NCBI GenBank assembly: GCA_017618135.1
Contig: JAFZUV010000013.1
Coordinates: 30,708-94,707 of the forward strand
Direction: 5' to 3'
Source: Clostridia bacterium
GTDB taxonomy: Bacteria; Bacillota; Clostridia; Oscillospirales; Acutalibacteraceae
DNA length: 64,000 nt
In this document: positions 18,301 to 26,074 of the stretch, in pieces
How the letters are laid out: each line of letters begins with the position of its first letter
Position numbering within the stretch: the stretch's first letter is position 1
Position numbers and translations under genes: made by a program
Notes under the pieces: generated by a model
Told to the model about the DNA's origin: nothing
What the model saw: the letters and a program-made list of their open reading frames with translations, nothing else
Databases searched by the model: none

Positions 18301-19697
18301 TTTACATCAATATAATCCGGATATCCGTACCACGATTCTTTATTATCTTTAAGAGGTTTCCAAGTGCCTTCGTTCACTCTTTGATACCATTGATACGACA
18401 GCTTGCCCGAGCCCTTTGCCGCAGTGGTAAATACCGCGTAATTTTGTGCCGGGCTTAATTCGTCCTCATAACCGCTGTCGTGAACATCGGTAACAGGATA
18501 TGATTTACTTTTAGGCTGTTTTACTATTACAACGGCATTTTTGCTGTTGTATCTGCAAACTGTGCAAACACCGTAAACATTAAATGTATGAGCAGATTTA
18601 CCGGTAATATGGCTCTGCGAATCACAAAGTCGGCAATCATGCCAGTGATAATTAGCGTCGACCGACCATGCGGAATAAGGTTTTGCTGAATGTGGTCCGC
18701 CGACAGAGCCGGAATGGGCGGCGGCAATATGTGCTTCAAAATCATCATCGCTTATACAACGATCACCGCAATAACAACCTTCCGCTTGGACAAGCTCTCT
18801 GCAGCAGTCCTCACACCTTAAATTGCCGCTTTCCATACAAGTATCGCACACATCAACATCATGGAAACACTGACCGCAATCGGCGCAAAAATGTTCCTCA
18901 TAGTCGGGGTCTTCCACACACATACCCTCGCTGCAATCGGAATTTGACTGGCAGCATTCAAGGCAAAGTCCGCATATTTCGCACTGGTCTACCTGACAAA
19001 AAGGCGTAGCGCACTCCTCGCAGATATGCTCCATCCAATCGCCGCTTTCAATGCAGTATTCACCGCAGTCACAGCCCTCATTTTCAGCATTTGCGAGACA
19101 ACAGTCTGTGCAAAGTTCGCAAAACTCGCAAATTTCAAGGCCATCGTCAAAAAGACATCCGTCACATTGCGGACATATTACGCAGCAGTCAACGCAGTGG
19201 TCGCCGCCGTCTTGACAAGGTTCGCAAAATGTATAACAGTTGCCGCACTCTGCGCAGTGCATATTCTCACTCTCTATACAATCTTCGCACCAACCGCAAT
19301 CGGGGCAAACAAAAGCACAATCCGGGCATCTCCAACAGTTTCCGCAGAGTTCTTCATTGTTTTCACACCAGCAGGTGTATTCGCACTCAGGGCAATGAAA
19401 GCCATTGCTCAAGTAGCAATCCTCGCACAGGTGGCACTCATCACACCAAACAACATCTTGCAAACATGCGCCGCAGTATCTGCAATGAGTATCATAGTGG
19501 CAGGAGGCATTGGAACAGTCATCGCTGCACGCGCCGCACATACCGCACATATAATCGTCATAGTGCCAATGCCCGCAAAGCCAACACTCCTGTCCGTCCT
19601 GCCAGTCGGCAAATGCCGTTATCGAAAATACCGATAAGAGCAGTACGGCACACAGTAAAACACTGATGAGACTTCGCCATTTTCTATTTGCTTTCAT
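15321..19697 (-). CDS. Very cysteine-rich secreted protein with C-terminal dockerin
   Basis: 1458 residues. Signal peptide ending VFSITAFA. Residues about 32-335 hold roughly 66 Cys by hand count, mostly as CxxC pairs (CPDCGWCEDC, CEICGLCLECC) with a recurring unit like CGxC..DxC, resembling many small zinc-ribbon or disulfide knuckles. Then a spacer with Ig-like repeats (LSYQWYQRVNEG; TGVTAPKEGKTPTYA, NDITAPVPGEYPDYS and GITAPASGRKPDYT mark three similar modules), scattered zinc-ribbon-like HxxxC/GYTGDTVCSVCG elements, and finally a type I dockerin of two calcium loops (GDINGDGKVNNKDLTRLFQY and DVNGDGNENNQDIARLFQY). The ATG at 19697 follows GAGGAGG by 7 bases. Exported and probably attached through a cohesin. 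Function unknown. Confidence 0.85.
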   Translation of the reverse strand: MKANRKWRSLISVLLCAVLLLSVFSITAFADWQDGQECWLCGHWHYDDYMCGMCGACSDDCSNASCHYDTHCRYCGACLQDVVWCDECHLCEDCYLSNGFHCPECEYTCWCENNEELCGNCWRCPDCAFVCPDCGWCEDCIESENMHCAECGNCYTFCEPCQDGGDHCVDCCVICPQCDGCLFDDGLEICEFCELCTDCCLANAENEGCDCGEYCIESGDWMEHICEECATPFCQVDQCEICGLCLECCQSNSDCSEGMCVEDPDYEEHFCADCGQCFHDVDVCDTCMESGNLRCEDCCRELVQAEGCYCGDRCISDDDFEAHIAAAHSGSVGGPHSAKPYSAWSVDANYHWHDCRLCDSQSHITGKSAHTFNVYGVCTVCRYNSKNAVVIVKQPKSKSYPVTDVHDSGYEDELSPAQNYAVFTTAAKGSGKLSYQWYQRVNEGTWKPLKDNKESWYGYPDYIDVKGAKTGTLQISVPADACTVNYTYKCVVTDAKGNSTETNIVALRGKHAYNKAVAVSVEDHGSLTVNGKTVKYQTSPGHKYYCVGEECEHQKSKTAAVHIYGPVSYITDSKTGISFAKRTCRECGFNKYTKQHDHYYYDDSGECTVDLTYKNKAQHRLKCLFDDCGATMLETHSWSPWQIVASPYGGSNKGAAYKECRVCGYTYEKQYYTYDKNSDPKIAKADWTQDTDLVSVLYGTASLDILPKQSNDIPIVLVFSPSGYDKSNSIEKQSPLCTGWKVYYKYLDNPSLGENDITDYVTINKASGINRWNCSVPFLYQRHGGGIIIFEPIISNTECKHTGAKTIEGQRSPVCVKDGYTGDTVCCDCGSVTTYGEPIPGGTSHTGTLTYVEGTAVVGDCQHKGYEGDYLCSECGMHIKGKKTPKKHGTLKEGTAKLKNVKIATSDREGYSGDLYCLICGELIREGKVIDPSYIEISKIKLTGVTAPKEGKTPTYASGVRFEGDGADGLSFHSFDWYDETDENTVKSTDKFVAGHKYSVIIGVKAKLGYEFAVNSSWKPLVSATVNSYNANITKAYEQDPREVVLVKYNFGECSESVIKQIYINDITAPVPGEYPDYSFSFGNGGYGLTYPEGVTYASTPFRWVDRTDGGTTVYPTDKFIAGHNYAVEFQLTPDSGYSFDISGTNLSVLHINGNSVPNENHHIVGGTSFLTFFYTFYWEPVNVDNVKILGITAPASGRKPDYTATLGNPALYSFDPNYGVNKCGFYWYDVETGEIMDENDTFVEGKEYQLDIKLAQNMQDKLVVSTFGNKVVVSINGKDITNDQNAFLGRANQGRNYIVYYTYVAEKFVCEHKKTEVKGTKAATCDAVGYTGDTVCSVCGDVVETGHSIPALGHIYEWVITKEATQNEPGLKEEICTMCGHKSGASEAIEYQPHIPGDINGDGKVNNKDLTRLFQYLSGWNVTVNGEALDVNGDGNENNQDIARLFQYLSGWNVKVF

Positions 19698-19739
19698 CAA
19701 AAAACCTCCTCGTAATTCCGCTTCCTATATTACTTATTA

Positions 19740-19768
19740 ATTATAGATTATTTATATTTTTTTGTCAC
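19740..19768 (-). promoter_or_regulatory. Promoter of the Cys-rich dockerin gene
   Basis: On the minus strand GTGACA (19763-19768), 17 bases, TATAAT (19740-19745). The -35 is imperfect and is overlapped by a palindrome, which fits activated or repressed expression. Confidence 0.65.
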
Positions 19769-19784
19769 TGTCGTTTCCGACAGT
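19767..19784. promoter_or_regulatory. Candidate operator palindrome over the -35 of the Cys-rich gene
   Basis: ACTGTCG-TTTC-CGACAGT, a perfect 7-4-7 inverted repeat that overlaps the -35 by two bases and extends upstream. It sits between the response-regulator terminator and the promoter, so the neighbouring LuxR-type response regulator is the obvious candidate binder (inference). Confidence 0.5.
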
Positions 19785-19791
19785 AATATAA

Positions 19792-19822
19792 CAAAAAATC
19801 GTCCGGCTTCTCGCCGGACGAT
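19792..19822 (-). terminator. Terminator of the signalling operon
   Basis: Perfect 10-bp stem ATCGTCCGGC/GCCGGACGAT followed by six T on the minus strand, 13 bases after the response-regulator stop. Separates the sensory operon from the Cys-rich gene. Confidence 0.9.
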
Positions 19823-19835
19823 GAGCGTATTTCTT

Positions 19836-20468
19836 TTAAGAATCGAGTAAAGTTGTAACTATCAATTTATTTTGAAGAATCGCGGACAGCATTTCGTGAC
19901 GGTTTTTAAATCCGCCCTTTAGCAGAAGCTCGTTCATATACCAACGCACACCCCGCTCTGTAATACCCAGCTTTTCGGCAATTTCGTCATATGTATATCC
20001 CATAACAAAATAACGGAGCAATTGCATCTGCCTCGGAGTTATATCGCCTGAAAACATATCTCCGAGCGCAATGCTTGGCGCGTTATCCGGGAAAATATGC
20101 TCACCCGACATAGTGCGCCGTATTACATCCATAAGATCCGCGCCGCCGTGGTCTTTGTACCAAAGGCTATCCGCGGCGCCCTGCTTTGCCCGAGCCAGAA
20201 TTTCACCGTCTACAAGCGAAGTTACTATGACAACCTTTGTTCCGGTACTGCTTTGACGAATTCTTCTTCCGGCGGCAATACCTGAATGGTTACCTTCGGT
20301 CATTACATCCAAAACAGCCAAATCAATACCGCCCTCAAGGCATTTTTCCTCCGCTTTGAATGCGTCGCCGTATACTCCGGCAATATGAAATTCCTTGTCC
20401 GCACCGATTAAATTAGTCAAAAAGCTTTGTGCGATAAAGCTGTCTTCGGCAACAACGGTTTCAATCAT
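19836..20468 (-). CDS. Response regulator, NarL/LuxR type
   Basis: 210 residues. The receiver domain has phosphoacceptor Asp54 (LAVLDVMTEG), the acidic pair in VVAEDS, and TS/K switch residues (VIVTS, WYKD). The C-terminal LuxR-type helix-turn-helix is TPRQMQLLRYFVMGYTYDEI and AEKLGITERGVRWYM. The ATG at 20468 is preferred to 20486 because AAAGGA lies 9 bases before it; it then overlaps the histidine kinase stop by 8 bases. Last gene of the four-gene sensory operon. Confidence 0.92.
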   Translation of the reverse strand: MIETVVAEDSFIAQSFLTNLIGADKEFHIAGVYGDAFKAEEKCLEGGIDLAVLDVMTEGNHSGIAAGRRIRQSSTGTKVVIVTSLVDGEILARAKQGAADSLWYKDHGGADLMDVIRRTMSGEHIFPDNAPSIALGDMFSGDITPRQMQLLRYFVMGYTYDEIAEKLGITERGVRWYMNELLLKGGFKNRHEMLSAILQNKLIVTTLLDS

Positions 20469-21735
20469 TTGTATTTTTCCTTTCATATAGTTTCAGCAGC
20501 AGCGCGAATTCAGGCAGAGTCTTTATTTCCATTTTTCCTCCCGCCGCTTCGACCTTTTTACGCAGTGTGGACAGTCCCGTTCCTTCATTTATTTGAGACT
20601 TGGGCAAATCTCCGCTGTTTGTTATGACCGCTTCATATTTATCGCCGCTCTGTGACAATGCGACATTAACCGAATCGCCGCCGGCGTGACGAACGCAGTT
20701 AGTTATACACTCTCTTATTGCGGCAACTGTTAAACCTTTAATTTCCTCATTTTCCGGGTATTCGCCCTCAATCTTTAGCTCAACTCCCATTTTTTTCGCA
20801 AAAGCCACTATTTCTTCATCAATCGCACAAGAATCAAGCTTTGCACCGCTTAAATAGGACAGCGCCTCTTCAAGCGCACATATTTGAGCTTGTGCGTCAG
20901 CCTTGATTTCACCGTTTGCAAGCCGTGATAATGTAATAAGACTTGCTCCTATTTCATTGTGAACCCGCATTTTAAGATTGAGCGTTTCCTGCTCTCTGGC
21001 AAGATCGGACATTCGGTTTATCATATCGCCCATTTTCAAAATTGCCGCGCGTATTTCAATGTTTTCTTTCTCAAGCTTTCGATTAACATTGTGAAGCTCC
21101 GTAACATTCTGCGCGTTTATCTGCGTAAAACCATTAAGTCCGCTTTCTTGTATGGGTATTACTGAAAGCCTCCAAAACTGACCTGACGGCAGTTTATACA
21201 CCTTAACATTCTTGCCGGAGCCTAAATCCGAAATCTCTTCAGCATTCTTTCGAAAAGCGAAAAGGATGCTCTCAACCTTCCTTGGATACTGTTTAAGCAA
21301 CCCGAAAATCAGTTGATTCATTGTGCGGTTTATAAGTACAATCCCGCCCGACTCATCCGCGAAACATATGCCGGAGTCAAGTCCGTTCATCGTCTGCCTC
21401 ACCGAATCAGATGATAACCGTAAAGCATTCTCTTTGTATTCCAATATGAATGATGTTATTCCGTCAAACGCCACAACAAAGGATAGCAAAGGGAAAAATG
21501 CCCACGGGATATTTATGGCATATATCGGTTGACCGCCCGTTATCCTTGTGCTTACCGAAAACGATATAAGAATGATAAGCAAAATAAATACGATAAATTC
21601 CTTAACGCATTTTTTGATAATTCCGGTACAAATATATCGATAAAGGCAAACGGCAAATTGAGAGAGTGCCGATAAAAATAAAACGCCCGACAAAACAAGC
21701 TGAGTTTGAACGCTGAGTAAAGAATAGGTTGTCAT
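20461..21735 (-). CDS. Sensor histidine kinase
   Basis: 424 residues. Three or so N-terminal TM helices (to about residue 95), a PAS-like domain (NGLDSGICFADESGGIVLIN), a coiled-coil linker, the phosphoacceptor His in MRVHNEIGASLITLS, and an HATPase with N-box AIRECITNCVRHAGG and the G-box GTGLSTLRKKVEAAGG. All catalytic motifs are present. It pairs with the adjacent NarL-type regulator and overlaps the upstream sensor by 4 bases. Confidence 0.9.
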   Translation of the reverse strand: MTTYSLLSVQTQLVLSGVLFLSALSQFAVCLYRYICTGIIKKCVKEFIVFILLIILISFSVSTRITGGQPIYAINIPWAFFPLLSFVVAFDGITSFILEYKENALRLSSDSVRQTMNGLDSGICFADESGGIVLINRTMNQLIFGLLKQYPRKVESILFAFRKNAEEISDLGSGKNVKVYKLPSGQFWRLSVIPIQESGLNGFTQINAQNVTELHNVNRKLEKENIEIRAAILKMGDMINRMSDLAREQETLNLKMRVHNEIGASLITLSRLANGEIKADAQAQICALEEALSYLSGAKLDSCAIDEEIVAFAKKMGVELKIEGEYPENEEIKGLTVAAIRECITNCVRHAGGDSVNVALSQSGDKYEAVITNSGDLPKSQINEGTGLSTLRKKVEAAGGKMEIKTLPEFALLLKLYERKNTND

Positions 21736-23429
21736 TTGTCCGCACCCCCCTTTACAGTAAGGAGAAACTGCGCGCTGTCCGCCTCGTCAAAAGAAATTCT
21801 TGAACCCGGATATTTTTCATACAACAAATCGCGCTTCGACTTGTCCGGAAAAAAATCAGTAACAATCGAAACCCTTAATAAATCAGATAAAGAAGCTACC
21901 ACAACGCTTATAAATTTTACATCTTTTATGACACTTTCAAGACAATCCTCAAAAAAATCATATATTAAAGTCATCACATCGGCGCTTAACTCATTATCAT
22001 TTGTATGTACGGCATAGCCACCTGCGATTTTAAGTAGGCGCAGTGAGCGAAACGACTCATCCAAAGCGCTTTTAAGCTTGTCGGTGCTGAGCTTTGCCGC
22101 GCTCTGCATTGACAGCAAAAAATCTCGCCTGCGCTTTATATAGCTGCCTAAAACGACTATTTCGGATATTATTCTGCTCTTTTTTGCCTCGCCTTTCGAT
22201 TTAATATACTCATTGGAAAGCCACATCACTTTATCAAGTTGACTTTGCGTAACGCTCTGTATCAAATCATAAAGCCGATTTTGTTCCTCTATCTCCTTTT
22301 TCCTTTTTATGTCCTCATATTCAAGCCTTATGATTTCATTTCTGTCGCGAAGTTCGGCTTTCGCATTTTTTAATTCCTCAGTATAATGTAGAATCTCGGA
22401 AACATCCTGTACCCATATAGCGTGACCGCCGCTGATCGGCATATTATGAAGCATTTTACCATTCGGTATAATAATGGGAGCCGACTGAGCACTTATCAGA
22501 ATGTCTTTATCGAATTTTTCGGAATCGGCAGACAAATATCTCACTGTATAGCTGCGGTCTACAATCTGAAGTGACAGCTCTTTTGTCGCTTTGAATAAAT
22601 CAAAGTATCGGGTATTTGAAGAAATCATACGCAGTCTTATACATATTTCAAAAAAACTTATAAAAACAATTCCAAAGAATACGGCAATATCACCCTGTTC
22701 AGCTATTATCGGAACCCTGGAAGCGTATAAGATCACATACAATATGACAAGCACAACAGGAGCAAGCGGCAACCAGAAAAGACCCTTTAGTCTCACCGGC
22801 TTTGATTTGTATATCATAATAACCATTGCGGTAAGCGAACACAGGATCCCCCACGCCACAGCGGCATAGAAAACAATCCCGTAACTATAACTGCCGTGTT
22901 CACTCAAAACAACGGCGGTTGGTGAAAATCTGAATGCCAAGCCATGAAAATCATTGGTCAAAAACAGAAATATCAGAAAAACGGTTGGCACATAGAGCAG
23001 TTTATATCTTTCCGGAAGCCGATACGCCTCATTTTTACCAAGCAAAACCGAGACAAAAAGAGCCAAAAGCGGAGTAAGCAACAACGGAATATAATACGAA
23101 TACCACAAATATCGTTCCACATTCGTATCCAAAACAAATCGGAATTTATACTCCCTTAAGATTATCCACAAAACCATTAAAGCGGAAACGCAAACAAGAT
23201 ATTTTCGCACCTGTCCTTGAACCACCCTGCGATGCGCCGTAACGCCCCAAAACGAAAACAGTCCTATGTAAATACTTGTCCTTATAAAATTCAAAAAACG
23301 ACTTAGCGCAACAAAATCTGTCCTGCGCGCAATACTATGACAGGCAAAGGCGACAATAATAAACAGCGCCGCCGTGATAAAGCCGCGAAAAAATACAACT
23401 TTCTTATGCACAGCGCCGCCGCCTTTCAT
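21732..23429 (-). CDS. Multi-TM sensor protein with degenerate histidine-kinase module
   Basis: 565 residues. About eight TM helices fill residues 12-275, in the manner of 7TM histidine-kinase N-termini. A PAS-like segment follows (about 285-360), then a coiled coil, then a region laid out like a kinase core: EEQNRLYDLIQSVTQSQLDK lies where the His box should be but has no His, and DVMTLIYDFFEDCLESV lies where the ATPase N-box should be but has no Asn. No G-box is seen. It is probably a pseudo-kinase that passes a membrane signal to the next-gene kinase. The start is not certain. Confidence 0.7.
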   Translation of the reverse strand: MKGGGAVHKKVVFFRGFITAALFIIVAFACHSIARRTDFVALSRFLNFIRTSIYIGLFSFWGVTAHRRVVQGQVRKYLVCVSALMVLWIILREYKFRFVLDTNVERYLWYSYYIPLLLTPLLALFVSVLLGKNEAYRLPERYKLLYVPTVFLIFLFLTNDFHGLAFRFSPTAVVLSEHGSYSYGIVFYAAVAWGILCSLTAMVIMIYKSKPVRLKGLFWLPLAPVVLVILYVILYASRVPIIAEQGDIAVFFGIVFISFFEICIRLRMISSNTRYFDLFKATKELSLQIVDRSYTVRYLSADSEKFDKDILISAQSAPIIIPNGKMLHNMPISGGHAIWVQDVSEILHYTEELKNAKAELRDRNEIIRLEYEDIKRKKEIEEQNRLYDLIQSVTQSQLDKVMWLSNEYIKSKGEAKKSRIISEIVVLGSYIKRRRDFLLSMQSAAKLSTDKLKSALDESFRSLRLLKIAGGYAVHTNDNELSADVMTLIYDFFEDCLESVIKDVKFISVVVASLSDLLRVSIVTDFFPDKSKRDLLYEKYPGSRISFDEADSAQFLLTVKGGADK

Positions 23430-23444
23430 AAATCAGTAAGTTTG

Positions 23445-24878
23445 TTATTTTTTAACAATATAGGAAAAATCCAAATACCCGCCCGTTGCGTTCATATAAA
23501 CGCCTCTTATATCATCCGAATAGCCGACAGTCGTCTCCTCAAAGGCTATGGGAACAAGACTATAACCGTTATAATAATCTTCACCGAACTTGTATGTATA
23601 TTCTTCCAAGGTGCTGTCCGCTTTAACGGGAAAAACAGATAGTGGCAGAGAATGCTCTTTAAGCTCGCCCGTAAGTGTCTTATCGGTTGATTTTATATTT
23701 ATAAAAGTGCTTAAATTCTTCTGCCAATCCCCTACTATCCTGGTTATTACCGGGCGCATAGGCTCGCTTTCCGCGTATACGAGTGTAGTCTGAGGAAACT
23801 TTTTGTTCTTGAACTGCTTTACTTCCTCGGAAATTATCGCCCTCGCCTCCTCCGGATTGTATCGTACAAGCGATATATCAGCCGTATCTTGCCCGAGGCA
23901 ATCGGGGAAAAGGGATTGCGCTACGGAAAAACCCGGCGGCATATCTTTACCGTAAATATCGGTAGAAATGCAGCCGCAGAGAGCACGACGAATATTAACT
24001 CCTAACTCGCCTCCCAAAGACAGCACCCAACAAATATTTCCGACCGAAGTTGTTTTGACAGTTTTATTTTCGATAATATCCGGCAAATATTTTGAGGAGA
24101 TAAGTGCAATATCCGAATCTCCGCTTATAAGCTTTTCCGTTACTGTTTTTTCCTTGTCGCGTGATATGAAAACGCCGCTGTTTTTAGCTTTAAACTCACC
24201 TGTATATTCATCGTTGACATAAAGGCGAATGCCGAATTCCGCCCTGTTCCAGCGATAAAGATAATATGAGCCGCTGCAAACGATATTTTCCTTTTCAAGT
24301 CCGTATTTCCCCGTACTTTCATTAAAGAATTTTTCTCTGCAAGGCATTGAAACCGGCATTGACAGAGCCTTTAAAAACCCCTCGTCGTTATAAGACAGCG
24401 TGATTTTTACCGTTTTATCATCGGGCGCGGATATACCGAGAGTATCTATGCCTAACGCTCCGGAATGTACCTCGGGCGCACCGGTTACAGCGTACAAAAG
24501 CCGTGCAAACGGCGCCCGGGTTTCCGGCAACAAAGCCCGCTTAATGCCGAAAACAAAGTCATCGGCGATGACCGGTTCACCGTCAGACCATTTTAAATTG
24601 TCTCTGAGCGTAAATATGTATGTAAGCCCATCAAAGGAATAGTTTTCCGCGGCGGCGGGAACGATTTCACCCTTATTGTTTTGCCTTGTAAGTCCCTCAT
24701 AAATATTTCGGCAAATCATCAGCTCGCTATCGCTTGACGCCACCTGCGGATCAAGGGTATCCGGCATACTTTCAACGGATAAATATATGCGCGCGAAATT
24801 GCCCCTCTCGCAAGCGCAGAGGGTTACGGCAATGCATATAAGCAAAAAAACCGATACAATTCTATTTCGCAGATTCAT
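23445..24878 (-). CDS. OppA-like solute-binding lipoprotein (family 5)
   Basis: 477 residues. Lipobox VTLCAC near residue 22; family-5 motifs SMPDTLDPQVASSDSELMIC, NIYEGLTRQNNKGEIVPAAA, LRDNLKWSDGEPVIADDFVF and NIRRALCGCISTDIYG. Usually the oligopeptide-binding part of an ABC importer, but no permease or ATPase is nearby; it heads a sensory operon instead (15 bases to the multi-TM sensor), so it may present a peptide or other ligand to the sensor. The ATG at 24878 follows GGGG by 6 bases; 24890 is an alternative. Confidence 0.88.
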   Translation of the reverse strand: MNLRNRIVSVFLLICIAVTLCACERGNFARIYLSVESMPDTLDPQVASSDSELMICRNIYEGLTRQNNKGEIVPAAAENYSFDGLTYIFTLRDNLKWSDGEPVIADDFVFGIKRALLPETRAPFARLLYAVTGAPEVHSGALGIDTLGISAPDDKTVKITLSYNDEGFLKALSMPVSMPCREKFFNESTGKYGLEKENIVCSGSYYLYRWNRAEFGIRLYVNDEYTGEFKAKNSGVFISRDKEKTVTEKLISGDSDIALISSKYLPDIIENKTVKTTSVGNICWVLSLGGELGVNIRRALCGCISTDIYGKDMPPGFSVAQSLFPDCLGQDTADISLVRYNPEEARAIISEEVKQFKNKKFPQTTLVYAESEPMRPVITRIVGDWQKNLSTFINIKSTDKTLTGELKEHSLPLSVFPVKADSTLEEYTYKFGEDYYNGYSLVPIAFEETTVGYSDDIRGVYMNATGGYLDFSYIVKK

Positions 24879-24907
24879 AAAATACCCCATACAATTCTGT
24901 TACATTC

Positions 24908-24936
24908 ATTATACATTAGCGGCAGTTAATTTGCAA
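24908..24936 (-). promoter_or_regulatory. Promoter of the sensory operon
   Basis: On the minus strand TTGCAA (24931-24936), 17 bases, TATAAT (24908-24913), about 30 bases upstream of the solute-binding-protein start. Confidence 0.7.
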
Positions 24937-24963
24937 TAAGATTTACGATACAAATTGCCGCAC

Positions 24964-24995
24964 AAAAAATACGCGGCGGTGAAATTCACCGCCGC
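24964..24995 (-). terminator. Terminator of degV
   Basis: Near-perfect palindrome GCGGCGGTGAA-A-TTCACCGCCGC followed by ATTTTTT on the minus strand, 18 bases past the degV stop. Confidence 0.85.
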
Positions 24996-25013
24996 TGACA
25001 TTTTAAGTTTATA

Positions 25014-25913
25014 TCAATTAAGACCAACTCTCGGCTTGCCTACAAAGAACAGTGCTACCGTTCCGGGACCCGCGTGTGAGGCTATGATAGTTCCTATGTT
25101 TGAAAGCATAACATCTTTAAGCTTCGGAAAGGTTTGCTTAATAAGCTTAACGGTTTCCTCCGCCTCCTCAATGCAATTCGAGTGACACAATACGCATTTG
25201 CCGTTATACTCTGTTCCCTCTTCAACATCGGCAAGCATCGTATCAACCGTGGTTTTTATTGCCTTTCTCTTGCCCCTGACTTTATCATAAGCTATTATAT
25301 GACCCGTCGAGTTAAGATGCATTATCGGGCAGATACCGAGTATGGTGGCAACTGTTGCGGTAGTGCCCGAAACGCGACCGCTCCGCCTGAAATATTTAAG
25401 GTCGGTCGAGAAAAACTGGTGATGAATACGGCTCTTGTTATCCTCGAGCCAATTTACAGTATCCTCAAAGGACTTGCCCTCATCACGCAAATCGGCGGCA
25501 AGGTCAACAAGTATACCATATCCTCCGCAGGAGCAAAGCGAGTCTATCACCTTAATTGTCCTGTCCGGATATTTTTCTTTGAGCGCCGCCGCGGCGTCAA
25601 CTGCATTGTTTACAGACGGCGACATACCAGAGCCCATAGCAATATGGAGTATATCGCCGCTGTAAAGCCTCAAGAGAGATTCAAAGTAATCGGTATATTT
25701 ATAAATGTTTATCTGGGAAGTTGCAGGAAACTTGCCGTCTTTCATAAAACCGTAAAAGCGGTCAAGCGCCGCAGGGTCGCGCCCCATATCGTCGTCATAC
25801 TCTACACCGTCAACCGAATAGGTATAAAAAAGCACCTCTATATTTCTGCCGGATACATAGGAAAACGGCAAATCAACAGTTGACTCACAGGAAAGTAAAA
25901 AGTTGTTTTTCAT
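25014..25913 (-). CDS. DegV family fatty-acid-binding protein
   Basis: 299 residues. DegV/FakB fold: N-terminal SCESTVDLPFSYV, SVDGVEYDDDMG, the TSQINIYKY segment and IAMGSGMSPSVNNAVDAA in the lipid-binding pocket. FakB proteins hold fatty acids for phosphorylation by FakA; no fakA is nearby. The ATG at 25913 follows GAGGTG by 5 bases; an upstream ATG overlaps that ribosome site. Confidence 0.92.
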   Translation of the reverse strand: MKNNFLLSCESTVDLPFSYVSGRNIEVLFYTYSVDGVEYDDDMGRDPAALDRFYGFMKDGKFPATSQINIYKYTDYFESLLRLYSGDILHIAMGSGMSPSVNNAVDAAAALKEKYPDRTIKVIDSLCSCGGYGILVDLAADLRDEGKSFEDTVNWLEDNKSRIHHQFFSTDLKYFRRSGRVSGTTATVATILGICPIMHLNSTGHIIAYDKVRGKRKAIKTTVDTMLADVEEGTEYNGKCVLCHSNCIEEAEETVKLIKQTFPKLKDVMLSNIGTIIASHAGPGTVALFFVGKPRVGLN

Positions 25914-25998
25914 AAAACACCTCATAAAAACTTAGTACTATCGGGCTATCAGCCTAATAAATAATATCATTTAAAGCGCATATCGTCACCCTACCCAT

Positions 25999-26046
25999 AA
26001 AAAAACGGCTCTACCGGTAAGTTTTTACCGAATAGAGCCGTTTTTA
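25999..26046. terminator. Bidirectional terminator after the glycosyltransferase pair
   Basis: Long stem (AAAAACGGCTCTA.CGGTAA with TTACCG..TAGAGCCGTTTTT) with T-runs on both strands, 28 bases past the glycosyltransferase stop. Confidence 0.85.
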
Positions 26047-26074
26047 TTCACTCTACCAAGAGTAGAAAAGGCGT

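Noticed and set aside
19026-19637. Long plus-strand frames opposite the Cys-rich domain
   Set aside because: They are mirror frames caused by the regular CxxC codon pattern (antisense Ala/Ile/Val codons) and have no start signals.
20461-24878. A full oligopeptide ABC importer
   Set aside because: Only the binding protein is present; no permease or ATPase genes occur within the window around it.
25134-25883. Plus-strand frame of about 249 codons opposite degV
   Set aside because: DegV motifs on the minus strand are unambiguous; the opposite frame has no ribosome site and no recognisable domain.
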